A stretch of 64,000 nt of DNA, taken from Chryseobacterium cupriresistens. Its GTDB lineage: Bacteria; Bacteroidota; Bacteroidia; Flavobacteriales; Weeksellaceae. The position numbers and the translations under genes are program-made. Each line of letters starts with the position of its first letter. Positions within the stretch are counted from its first letter, which is position 1. The stretch spans positions 60,400-124,399 of the forward strand of contig NZ_JBKKJT010000012.1 in assembly GCF_046614675.1 (NCBI RefSeq), given 5' to 3'. Below the pieces are notes generated by a model that was given only the letters and a program-made list of their open reading frames with translations, did no database searches and was not told the DNA's origin. Shown here one piece after another: positions 42,457 to 50,626 of this stretch.

Positions 42457-42738
42457 ATGAAAAAAATTGTCTATGGGATAGCTATGTCAATTAGCTTTAC
42501 CGCTTTCGCTTTTGCTTCTAGCCCAGTAAGCACCACAACTTCAAATTTTGATGAGAATGTCTTCGAGGAGGCTACAACACTTGAACTTTGCTGTCATACG
42601 GCAGATGTTTACGTAGGAAATACTAATTATGGATCTGTAACATCTTGTGCAGGAACCTGCCAGGCAGCTCAAGATAACTGGAATTCCATTCGCCAACAGG
42701 TTATTAAGGCTGTTGAAAAAAGCGAGTCATTAGATTAA
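42457..42738 (+). CDS. Small secreted peptide with a CC and a CxxxC motif
   Basis: 93 residues. A clear signal peptide (about 1-20, ending TAFAFA) leaves a mature part of about 73 residues. It has an acidic Ser/Thr-rich N-terminus, then LELCCHTADVYVG (Cys 45 and 46) and SCAGTCQAAQDN (Cys 64 and 68), and an acidic Lys/Glu tail. I know no family. A terminator lies 13 bases after its stop, then a GLPGLI gene and an outer-membrane barrel gene follow on the same strand. A GG leader is absent, so export should be by Sec. It may be a ligand, or part of a secreted-peptide pathway with its two neighbours. Confidence 0.78.
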   Translation: MKKIVYGIAMSISFTAFAFASSPVSTTTSNFDENVFEEATTLELCCHTADVYVGNTNYGSVTSCAGTCQAAQDNWNSIRQQVIKAVEKSESLD

Positions 42739-42751
42739 TCAAAAATTTTCT

Positions 42752-42776
42752 TGGGGGCTAAAACCCCCATTTTTAT
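42752..42776 (+). terminator. Hairpin terminator or attenuator after the secreted-peptide gene
   Basis: TGGGGG and CCCCCA form a stem with a 6-base loop, followed by TTTTTATTT. It separates the peptide gene from the GLPGLI gene and could lower expression of the downstream pair. Confidence 0.75.
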
Positions 42777-42800
42777 TTATTTTAATTTTCCCCCATTACC

Positions 42801-43553
42801 ATGAAATTACTATATATTATTTTTCTCATTACAATCAATATTTCAGCACAGACATTTGAAATAGATTATAAATATCATGAGCTGCTACAACCTAAAAACC
42901 TTCCACGTGATGAGGTTCATAAACTTATTAACATAGATAATGACATATCTTATTATGTAGTAGATAAAGAACAAAATCATAGTAATGTACCTGGGTATAC
43001 TGCACCTACTGAATCGGAGGCGTTAAGAACATTTAAAAAATTTAATCAGGACTCTGTTTATACAGTATATCCTGTTGGACTTAAATACGCTTATGTAAAA
43101 GAAAAAATCCCGGTAATTAATTGGAAAATAGAAAAGGAAACTAAAAAGATATTAGACTATGACTGTAGAAAAGCGACTGCGGAATATAGAGGAAGAAAAT
43201 TTGAAGCTTATTTCACTGAGAAAATACCTACTACTGATGGTCCCTGGAAATTCTCTGGTCTTCCGGGTACTATACTGGAAGTTTATGATACTGAAAAAAA
43301 ACTTACGATTGAAGCTATTGCGGTAAAAATATCAAGGGAGACGAAGAATTATGATCAGTACTTGTCCCGTTTGAATGTAAAAAGGAAATATACATATGAG
43401 GAATTTGCAAAATTAAGTGTTAAAAGACATTTAAAGATATTAGCGGCAATTAATTCAAGCTTACCTAATAATTCAGATGTTAGTTCAACTTCTAATTTAA
43501 TAAAAAATTACCCGCAGGAGATAGAGATTATAGATGTTGAAAAGTATAAATAG
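42801..43553 (+). CDS. GLPGLI-family secreted protein
   Basis: 250 residues. A signal peptide (about 1-16, ending NISAQ) precedes the family motif GPWKFSGLPGTILEVYD (about 147-163). The remainder is beta-rich, with a DYDCRKATAEYRGRKFEAYF segment before the motif. GLPGLI proteins are Bacteroidota-specific and of unknown function, very often encoded beside TonB-receptor-like proteins. The gene overlaps the next gene by 20 bases, so the pair is translationally coupled. AT-content looks higher than in neighbouring operons, by eye. Confidence 0.92.
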   Translation: MKLLYIIFLITINISAQTFEIDYKYHELLQPKNLPRDEVHKLINIDNDISYYVVDKEQNHSNVPGYTAPTESEALRTFKKFNQDSVYTVYPVGLKYAYVKEKIPVINWKIEKETKKILDYDCRKATAEYRGRKFEAYFTEKIPTTDGPWKFSGLPGTILEVYDTEKKLTIEAIAVKISRETKNYDQYLSRLNVKRKYTYEEFAKLSVKRHLKILAAINSSLPNNSDVSSTSNLIKNYPQEIEIIDVEKYK

Positions 43554-46134
43554 ATATTTTTTTTTATTGATTTTATTTTTTAGTTCCTTTCTTTTTTCAC
43601 AGGGAATTCATATGACCATTAAAGATGAGAATGGAGACCTTATAAAAAATGGGAAAGCTTTTTTTTATGAAGAAAAAAATGAAAATTATACTGAATTCTC
43701 TTTAATTAGAAATGGCTCTGCATTATTTATTCCTACAATTGAATATCAAAATCTGAGGATTAAAATAGTTTCAGAAAGCTTTCTTCCTGAAGAGAAAATA
43801 ATTCATGATTTTAAAGCTTCAAAGTCATATGAACTGGGCTTCCAGCTCAAAAAAGATAAAGAATATGCTATTGAAGAAGTTGTCATAAGTAAAAGAAAAC
43901 CCATCACGGTAAAAAAAGATACCGTTACTTATAATGTGGAAAGATTTGCGGATGGCACAGAAGTAAAACTTGAAGATATTCTTAAAAAACTACCGGGCAT
44001 TGAGGTTGATGATAGTAATGGAAGTATTAAATACAAAGGCAAAAGCATAGAAACCATCACCTTAGATGGGGATAATCTTTTTGATAGCAATTATACGATT
44101 GGGAGTAAAAATATCAACTTTGATATGATTGATAAAGTAGAGGCTATAGACAATTATCAATCAAATCCTTTATTAATTAAGGCTGACAGAGGGGACAAGG
44201 TTTCTCTTAATGTAAAGCTCAAAAAAAGTATATTGAATATTTCCGGATCAGCAAGCTATGCAAGTGGCTATTTTGGAAACAGAAAACAGGCTTATGATTT
44301 TGGAGGAAACTTAATAACTCTATATAATAATCTAAAATCTTTTTCTACTGTACAATATAATAATCTGGGATTATCCGGAAATAATGATTTTACGGCAAAA
44401 GATTCCGATTTAAAATATGGTAAAACAATTGATGATATTCATACTACGGCATCACTGCCAGCTTCCAGATGGAACTTCAACAATAATTTTATAGTAAGTT
44501 TAAACCTGATTTACAAATACAATAAGAATACAAGTTTCAAATTTAATTATAATATTAATGATGATAAGGTTTTAATAAATGAACAGACTAGAAATTCTTA
44601 TCAGACAGATCAGGTTAATTTTGAAAATAATTCTTCCACAACTATTACAAAGTCCATATTAAAAAATTTTTTTAGCGGAGAGTTTAATTATTTACCTTCA
44701 AAAAAGATCAGGGTAAACTCTGTTTTCTCTTTAGATAATACCCATGATTTCCGGGATGGTTTTTATACCTTTAATGATAATGAAAATTCACGGGATTTGC
44801 TTTTTAGGCAGACTTATTTTAAGAATGTAACTAATATTACAAAAGTTTTTAAAAATGAAGATGTTTTAGATTTCTTTTTTAAATTGAGCTCTTTCCGGGG
44901 AAATGATAATCAGGAATTTTCACCGAACCTGCAAGTAGAAGATTTGTATAGCCTGCAGAATGTAGAAGCTCAGAAAAATGTTTTGAGTAGCTATATAAAC
45001 TATCATAAAAAAATAAAGAAAATTAATCTGACACAATCTTTAGGTTTCAAAAGTTATGATGTAAATTTAGAATCTGTTCTTAATGAGAATACAGGATTTA
45101 ATAATGAGAGAAACAATGTATTATACAAGGATATCAGTTTTTTTGTAAACAGTAATCTGAAGTATAATTATCAAAAGTGGATTTTTGAATCCAGATTAAA
45201 CTTTGAACAAAAAAAAATCAGGTATAATAATATATCAGAAGATTGGACTGCCAATAATTTTTTATTTGGAAACGAATCTAATATTTCTTATGTATTTGGT
45301 GGTATTGATGTACTTTCTGCAAATTTTGAATATAAAAGAAAGCCCATACTGGAAAACTATCTCTATGATAATTATATTCGAACTTCATACAACTCAGTAC
45401 AAAGAAATTTAATTAGCAGAGATCTTCAGAATGCAACATCCGTTGGACTTAAATTCTGGCACAACGATTTTGAAAATCAGTTTTTGATTAATACTTTCTT
45501 GAATTATAGCAACGAAAGAGGGCAGTATTTTTCAAACCTAAATATGGAAAGTGATCTTATTTCCGCAGTTTATTTTTTTAGTCCAAGACAAAATAATCAA
45601 TTCACACATTTATTTAACTTAACTAAATTAATTTACCCGATCAAAACAAAAGTAAAAATTAAAACATTTTACACAAGATCAAATTATTTTAACATAATTA
45701 ATTCTGACGAAAGAAAAGTACAGGTTCAGAATTTTAATATTACCTTAGGCTTTAACTCAGCATTCAGCTCAAAAATAAGATTTGAAAATGAAACCACATT
45801 CGGTTTTCTGGATTATAAATCGGATGTTGAAACCGAAAACAAATCCATTCAAAATAAGTTTACATTTGTTTTGGTACCTATTAATAGTTTTTCATTTATC
45901 AGCGAATTTTATACCTATGTACCCAATAGAAAAGAAAAGGCAACCTTTAATTTCTTAGATGTTACGATAAAGTTTCTTCCTGTTAAAACAAAATACAGTT
46001 TCTCATTTTCTTTAAGGAATTTGTTAAATGAAAAATCATTTGTAAATACTTTTACTACAGATTATTCGCAGGTAATTCAGGCAATTCCATTATTGCCATT
46101 TCATTTTTCCTTTGGTGGAAGTTATCGTTTTTAA
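43534..46134 (+). CDS. Outer-membrane TonB-receptor-like barrel with regulatory-like N domain
   Basis: 866 residues. A signal peptide (about 1-23, ending FLFSQG) precedes a carboxypeptidase-regulatory-like beta domain (about 24-105). A plug-type segment follows (about 115-235: TVTYNVERFADGTEVKLEDI, KLPGIEVDDSNGSIKYKGKS, MIDKVEAIDNYQSNPLLIK), then a barrel ending SFGGSYRF with a terminal Phe as expected for BAM insertion. The start ATG is inside the GLPGLI gene (20-base overlap). It is the third gene after the secreted Cys peptide. Ligand unknown. Base composition is markedly AT-rich with many Asn/Lys/Ile codons, which could reflect acquisition from another lineage. Confidence 0.88.
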   Translation: MLKSINRYFFLLILFFSSFLFSQGIHMTIKDENGDLIKNGKAFFYEEKNENYTEFSLIRNGSALFIPTIEYQNLRIKIVSESFLPEEKIIHDFKASKSYELGFQLKKDKEYAIEEVVISKRKPITVKKDTVTYNVERFADGTEVKLEDILKKLPGIEVDDSNGSIKYKGKSIETITLDGDNLFDSNYTIGSKNINFDMIDKVEAIDNYQSNPLLIKADRGDKVSLNVKLKKSILNISGSASYASGYFGNRKQAYDFGGNLITLYNNLKSFSTVQYNNLGLSGNNDFTAKDSDLKYGKTIDDIHTTASLPASRWNFNNNFIVSLNLIYKYNKNTSFKFNYNINDDKVLINEQTRNSYQTDQVNFENNSSTTITKSILKNFFSGEFNYLPSKKIRVNSVFSLDNTHDFRDGFYTFNDNENSRDLLFRQTYFKNVTNITKVFKNEDVLDFFFKLSSFRGNDNQEFSPNLQVEDLYSLQNVEAQKNVLSSYINYHKKIKKINLTQSLGFKSYDVNLESVLNENTGFNNERNNVLYKDISFFVNSNLKYNYQKWIFESRLNFEQKKIRYNNISEDWTANNFLFGNESNISYVFGGIDVLSANFEYKRKPILENYLYDNYIRTSYNSVQRNLISRDLQNATSVGLKFWHNDFENQFLINTFLNYSNERGQYFSNLNMESDLISAVYFFSPRQNNQFTHLFNLTKLIYPIKTKVKIKTFYTRSNYFNIINSDERKVQVQNFNITLGFNSAFSSKIRFENETTFGFLDYKSDVETENKSIQNKFTFVLVPINSFSFISEFYTYVPNRKEKATFNFLDVTIKFLPVKTKYSFSFSLRNLLNEKSFVNTFTTDYSQVIQAIPLLPFHFSFGGSYRF

Positions 46135-46183
46135 AGGTTCAATGTCTCCAGAAACTAGTTCTGCAAAAATAAACGGAATTTTA

Positions 46184-46191
46184 TAACTTTG
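46184..46191 (+). promoter_or_regulatory. -7 element upstream of the OsmC gene
   Basis: TAACTTTG matches TAnnTTTG and lies 22 bases before the ATG. No clear -33 element was seen. Confidence 0.45.
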
Positions 46192-46195
46192 TAGA

Positions 46196-46216
46196 AGCAA
46201 TAAGCAATAAGCAATG
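46196..46216 (+). repeat. AAGCAAT repeat overlapping the OsmC start
   Basis: Three tandem AAGCAAT units (the same as at 34614-34634). The last overlaps the OsmC ATG. A partly inverted counterpart (CATTGCTTATTA and similar) lies after the gene at 46682-46711. Confidence 0.8.
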
Positions 46217-46633
46217 AAAATTACACTCAACAGAATAAACGACGATTTTTTATTTGAATGTACCAATGCTCAGGGAAATTCTATTCTTTTGGATAATACT
46301 TCCCAGCCGGGAGCTAAAGGAGTTTCTCCAATGGAAAGTGTACTGATGGCTGTGGCAGGCTGCAGCGGAATTGATGTAGTTTCTATTTTAAAGAAGCAGC
46401 GTCAGGAGATCAGAAGCTTTCAGGCAGAGGTAGAAGGAGAAAGAGTACAGGTAGAAGATGCGAAACCTTTTAAATCAATTAAAGTTAAATTCCTTCTGGA
46501 AGGAGAAATTGATCCTAAAAAAGCATTAAAAGCCGCAGAGCTTTCTTTTGAGAAATACTGTTCCGTATCAAAAACATTAGAACCGAATGTAGAAATCGGA
46601 TACGAAGTCTATGTGAACGGAGAAAAAATTTAA
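46214..46633 (+). CDS. OsmC-family protein
   Basis: 139 residues. The OsmC/Ohr fold is indicated by GAKGVSPMESVLMAVAGCSG with the first conserved Cys and FEKYCSVSKTLEPNVEIGYE with the second. OsmC/Ohr proteins reduce organic hydroperoxides with these two thiols; the YhfA-like branch is less well characterised, and this short form could be either. The ATG falls within a tandem repeat unit, so translation initiation may depend on that repeat. A strong bidirectional terminator follows. Confidence 0.93.
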   Translation: MKITLNRINDDFLFECTNAQGNSILLDNTSQPGAKGVSPMESVLMAVAGCSGIDVVSILKKQRQEIRSFQAEVEGERVQVEDAKPFKSIKVKFLLEGEIDPKKALKAAELSFEKYCSVSKTLEPNVEIGYEVYVNGEKI

Positions 46634-46651
46634 TCTCTTATATAAAATAAC

Positions 46652-46678
46652 AAAAGCCGGATGTTTCATCCGGCTTTT
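46652..46678. terminator. Bidirectional terminator between OsmC and GH63 genes
   Basis: AAAAGCCGGATG and CATCCGGCTTTT form a 12-bp stem with a 3-base loop and T runs on both strands. Confidence 0.9.
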
Positions 46679-46681
46679 ATT

Positions 46682-46711
46682 ATTACTCATTACCAATTAC
46701 TCATTGCTTAT
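46682..46711. repeat. Inverted counterpart of the AAGCAAT repeat
   Basis: TTACTCATTACCAATTACTC and CATTGCTTATTA form a degenerate 7-10-base repeat, complementary in type to 46196-46216. It ends at the GH63 stop codon. Confidence 0.6.
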
Positions 46712-49326
46712 TAAAAGGTGAGTCTTGGCTTTATCAGTTTCGCTACAGTAGCAGTCCATCCTGTTTGATGGGAAGCACCCACACCACGGCCGTTATCACC
46801 ATGGAAATATTCAAAGAACGTAATATAATCTCTGAAGTGTTCATCATAATTGAACTTGGGATTGCCTCCGTTGAACGCCCTTTGGCCATGTTCATCCTTT
46901 AAAAATATTGAGCAGAGTCTTTTGCTGATATTCTGGGCTACTTCATCCAGGTTTCTTTTATCACCGCTTCCCGTTGGGAATTCTACTTTCAGACTGTTTC
47001 CATAATAATAATGGAAGCGCTGCAGGCTTTCAACAATCAGGAAATTGATAGGAAACCAGATGGGGCCGCGCCAGTTGCTATTTCCGCCAAACATTCTGCT
47101 GTCACTTTCTGCAGGCGTATAGTATACCATATTTTCAGACCCATGTACAGAGAATACAAACGGATTTTCTTCGTATACCTTAGACATAGCACGTATTCCG
47201 TAAGAACTCAGGAACTCATTTTCATCAAGCATTCTGGTCAGAACTTTTGTCAGTCTGTTTTTACGAAGTATGCTCATAAGGTGTTTTCGTCCGTGTCCTT
47301 CCTCGTCCCAATGGGAAACGAGTTTGGTAAGCTCCGGTTTATTTTTTAAGATCCACTCCATTCGGGTCCTGAAATTCGGCATCTTTTCCAGTAAGCGATG
47401 GTCTACAATTTCAACAGCAAACATAGGAATCAAACCAACAATACTTCTTAACCTCAAAGAAACACTGTCTCCGTTTCCAAGCTGCAATACATCATAGAAA
47501 AATCCGTCTTCTTCATTCCAGAGACCTTTTGTGCCTTCGCCCAGATTTTCCATAGCCTCAGCGATATAAAGATAATGTTCAAAAAACTTGATGGCCATAT
47601 CTTCATACACCTGATAATATTGGGCAAGTTCCATCGCAATACGCATCATATTCAATGCATACATGGCCATCCAGCTGGTTCCGTCTGCCTGTTCGAGGTG
47701 CTGGCCATCCTTTAAAACCATATTCCGGTCAAAAGCTCCGATATTATCGAGACCCAGGAAACCTCCACCGAAAATATTTTTTCCGTTTTTATCCTTTCGG
47801 TTCACCCACCACGTGAAATTAAGCAGGAGTTTCTGGAATACTTTTTCTAAGAATAATAAATCCGGCTTTCCGTTATTTTTTTCATCAATTTTAAAAACAC
47901 GGAAACAAGACCATGCGTGCACCGGCGGATTCACATCACTCATATTCCACTCATAGGCAGGAAGCTGTCCGTTAGGGTGCATATACCATTCTTTCGTAAG
48001 CAGTAACAGCTGTCCCTTGGCAAACTCTGCATCGATGATGGAAAAAGGAACACAGTGAAACGCCAGGTCCCACGTTGCATACCATGGATATTCCCATTTA
48101 TCAGGCATGGAAATAATATCCTTGTTATGCAGATGATTCCACTCTGTATTTCTTACATATTCATTGAAATTTCTTGGCGCTTCAAAATTAGGATCACCTT
48201 TCAGCCATTTTCCGATATTATAATGATAAAACTGTTTGTTCCAGAGAAGCCCGGCAAAAGCCTGTCTCTGTACATTTCTCTCATCTTCGTTAACGGTATC
48301 ACTCTGAATTTCCTGATAAAACTCTTCAGCTTCAGTCTGCCGGGTATTGAAAATTTCATCAAAGTTTTCAAAAGGCTCATCGGCTTCATCCGGGCACAAT
48401 CTGAATTCAAAAACCTTTGATTCTCCGGCTCCGATAAGCTCATCGATCAGGAAAGAAGCTTTTGTCCCTTTCTTTGCGGGATTAATCGTATTTGCCTGGT
48501 GGGTAATAAAATGATTGATGCCATCTTTGAAATATGTATTTTCACCTGCAGGAGCTCCGTAAAGCTTAGAAGTATTGGTTTCATTATCACAAAATACGCT
48601 TTGTGCATTGGTATTTCGGGAATAAAGTTTTTTAATGGAGATACTGTCGTGTCCAATATTGATACTTCCGTCATGAGAAGCATTAAGCTCTGCCTTATAG
48701 GTGTTGTATCCCCATTTCCAGTTGTTTCTGAACCATACAGTAGGCGCTACCAGAATAGGTGCTTCATGCTGACTTCGGTTACAGACCGTTACTCTGGCAA
48801 GAATATCATTGTGATCGGCCTTGCAATATTCAATGAAAATATCAAAATATTCATCATTATCGAAAATTCCGGTATCGAAAATTTCATATTCCGGTTCCTT
48901 TTTACTGCGTCTTCCGTTTTCTGCAACAAGTTCATCGTAAGGAAATTCATTGATGGGATATTTATAAACCATTTTCATATAACTATGAGTAGGTGTATTA
49001 TCCAGATAATAAAAGATTTCTTTGATGTCTTCCCCATGATTACCCTGAGGATTGCTCAAACCAAAGAATCGTTCCTTTACCATTTTGTCTTTCTTGTTCC
49101 AGAACGAAAAAGCAAAACATAAAAGCTGCTTTACATCAGAAATTCCGGCAATACCTTCTTCACCCCAACGGTAGGCATAGCTTTCTGCATTATTATGGTT
49201 GGTGAAATTCCAGGCATTCCCGTTCGGGCTATAATCTTCGCGTACATTTCCCCACTGCCGGTTGCTTACATAAGGTCCCCAGTTTTTCCATTTGGTATCT
49301 TGTAATCTATCTTTTTCGGCGGTCAT
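46711..49326 (-). CDS. GH63-like glucosidase (MGH1-like)
   Basis: 871 residues with no signal peptide, so probably cytosolic. The (alpha/alpha)6 barrel family is indicated by WYATWDLAFHCVPF with a probable catalytic Asp, GQLPAYEWNMSDVNPPVHAW, RNMVLKDGQHLEQADGTSWM and NSNWRGPIWFPINFLIVESL. The C-terminal HQTGWTATVAKLI is typical of the large bacterial members. Family 63 enzymes cut alpha-glucosidic bonds; bacterial members act on mannosylglycerate, glucosylglycerate or glucosyl-oligosaccharides, so the substrate is open. It is convergent with osmC, and its upstream region faces the methionine operon promoter divergently. Confidence 0.9.
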   Translation of the reverse strand: MTAEKDRLQDTKWKNWGPYVSNRQWGNVREDYSPNGNAWNFTNHNNAESYAYRWGEEGIAGISDVKQLLCFAFSFWNKKDKMVKERFFGLSNPQGNHGEDIKEIFYYLDNTPTHSYMKMVYKYPINEFPYDELVAENGRRSKKEPEYEIFDTGIFDNDEYFDIFIEYCKADHNDILARVTVCNRSQHEAPILVAPTVWFRNNWKWGYNTYKAELNASHDGSINIGHDSISIKKLYSRNTNAQSVFCDNETNTSKLYGAPAGENTYFKDGINHFITHQANTINPAKKGTKASFLIDELIGAGESKVFEFRLCPDEADEPFENFDEIFNTRQTEAEEFYQEIQSDTVNEDERNVQRQAFAGLLWNKQFYHYNIGKWLKGDPNFEAPRNFNEYVRNTEWNHLHNKDIISMPDKWEYPWYATWDLAFHCVPFSIIDAEFAKGQLLLLTKEWYMHPNGQLPAYEWNMSDVNPPVHAWSCFRVFKIDEKNNGKPDLLFLEKVFQKLLLNFTWWVNRKDKNGKNIFGGGFLGLDNIGAFDRNMVLKDGQHLEQADGTSWMAMYALNMMRIAMELAQYYQVYEDMAIKFFEHYLYIAEAMENLGEGTKGLWNEEDGFFYDVLQLGNGDSVSLRLRSIVGLIPMFAVEIVDHRLLEKMPNFRTRMEWILKNKPELTKLVSHWDEEGHGRKHLMSILRKNRLTKVLTRMLDENEFLSSYGIRAMSKVYEENPFVFSVHGSENMVYYTPAESDSRMFGGNSNWRGPIWFPINFLIVESLQRFHYYYGNSLKVEFPTGSGDKRNLDEVAQNISKRLCSIFLKDEHGQRAFNGGNPKFNYDEHFRDYITFFEYFHGDNGRGVGASHQTGWTATVAKLIKPRLTF

Positions 49327-49457
49327 ATCTCATCACTTTTCCATACGAAGTTAGTTTTTTTGAGAAGTAATTCCAATTTTTTTCATCTGAATAATTATTA
49401 ATATACTCTTGGAATACTTGTATTTAAGGGCTTTTTTAAATATTAAAATAATTTTTT

Positions 49458-49487
49458 TTTGAAATTAAAAGAAAAGAACTACCTTTG
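49458..49487 (+). promoter_or_regulatory. Promoter of the methionine operon
   Basis: TTTG (49458-49461), an 18-base spacer and TACCTTTG (49480-49487) fit the Bacteroidota consensus closely. The SAM-I riboswitch begins about 28 bases downstream. Confidence 0.75.
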
Positions 49488-49514
49488 CACCATTCGTTCA
49501 TTCAAATATTGAAA

Positions 49515-49622
49515 ATGTTATCAAGAAAGGTTGAGGGATTAGACCCTATGAAACCTTAGCAACCCTTTGCGCAAGTAAAGAAGGTGCTACGTTCTACCAA
49601 AATAATTTTGGACAGATAACTT
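49515..49622 (+). ncRNA. SAM-I (S-box) riboswitch
   Basis: Conserved S-box landmarks appear in order: P1 GTTATC (49517-49522) pairing with GATAAC (49615-49620), TCAAGAAAGG, GGGATTAGACCCTATGAAAC, CAACCCTTTG, AAGGTGCTAC with GTTCTACC, and GGACAGATAAC. The element lies 60 bases before metX and downstream of a good promoter. It should bind S-adenosylmethionine and lower expression of the methionine genes when SAM is plentiful. A clear terminator helix was not identified between it and metX, so control could be at translation. Confidence 0.92.
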
Positions 49623-49682
49623 ACTGAAGTTCTTTTCAGCCATTTCCTGTGGCATTTTCAATTGTATTAAAATTTAATAGAA

Positions 49683-50621
49683 TTGAAAACAGAACTAAAC
49701 TATATTAATCTTACGTATCAAACTCATTCCCAAAAGGAATACCATATCTCATTAAGCTATCAGCTTTTTGGGAAAGATCTGTTTACAGCCCCTGTTGTCT
49801 TAATCAATCATGCTCTTACCGGAAATTCAAACGTATCCGGAGAAAAAGGCTGGTGGAAACAGCTGGTGGGAAAAAATCAGATTGTTGATACCGATCAATA
49901 TACCGTTCTGTGCTTCAATATACCAGGAAACGGATACGACGATTTTTTAATTGAAGATTATGAAGACTTTACTCCTTCAGATATCGCTGCGATATTTCTG
50001 AAAGGACTTGAAGTTTTACAGATCAAAAATTTATATGCCATTATAGGAGGCTCTCTGGGAGGAGGTATTGCCTGGGAAATGCTTGCCCAGCAGCCGGATC
50101 TTGCTGAGATTTTTATTCCTATTGCCTGCGATTACAGAACACACGACTGGCTTCATGCACAGTGTCTGGTTCAGAAATTTTTATTAAATGATAAGGAAGA
50201 ACCATTACAGAAAGCAAGAATTCATGCCATGTTGTGCTACAGAACACCGCAGTCGCTCAATGACAGATTTCAAAACCAATATAATCAGGACAAACAACGC
50301 CTGGAATCAGAAGACTGGCTGGTTTATCATGGTAATGCACTAAACGAAAGATTTAGTTTAAAAGCTTACAAATTGATGAATCATCTCTTGATGAATATAA
50401 ATGCTGCTGATACAGCACTGGAGAACATACAGGCACGAATGCACATGATCTCCGTAGATACAGATTTATTTTTCCCGGCTTCTGAAATCCGAATGTGTTT
50501 TGAAAACTTAAAAGAGAAAAATAAAGATGTTTCTTATCACGAGATCCAATCTATACACGGGCATGATGCCTTCCTAATGGAATATCAACAATTAAATAAT
50601 ATCATTAAAAACATTTTATAG
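49683..50621 (+). CDS. metX: Homoserine O-acyltransferase-like alpha/beta-hydrolase (MetX type)
   Basis: 312 residues from a TTG start; no ATG is available in the right place. The alpha/beta-hydrolase fold of MetX-type homoserine acyltransferases is seen in LINHALTGNSNV (oxyanion), IIGGSLGGGIAWEMLA (nucleophilic Ser) and SIHGHDAFLMEY (catalytic His). It activates homoserine as the O-acetyl ester for sulfhydrylation. It is shorter than many MetX proteins (about 350-380). It is the first gene after the SAM riboswitch and is followed after 5 bases by homoserine dehydrogenase. Confidence 0.9.
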   Translation: MKTELNYINLTYQTHSQKEYHISLSYQLFGKDLFTAPVVLINHALTGNSNVSGEKGWWKQLVGKNQIVDTDQYTVLCFNIPGNGYDDFLIEDYEDFTPSDIAAIFLKGLEVLQIKNLYAIIGGSLGGGIAWEMLAQQPDLAEIFIPIACDYRTHDWLHAQCLVQKFLLNDKEEPLQKARIHAMLCYRTPQSLNDRFQNQYNQDKQRLESEDWLVYHGNALNERFSLKAYKLMNHLLMNINAADTALENIQARMHMISVDTDLFFPASEIRMCFENLKEKNKDVSYHEIQSIHGHDAFLMEYQQLNNIIKNIL

Positions 50622-50626
50622 AAGTA

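Noticed and set aside
48499..49122. 207-codon plus-strand frame
   Set aside because: Antisense to the GH63 gene, whose family motifs continue without interruption across it.
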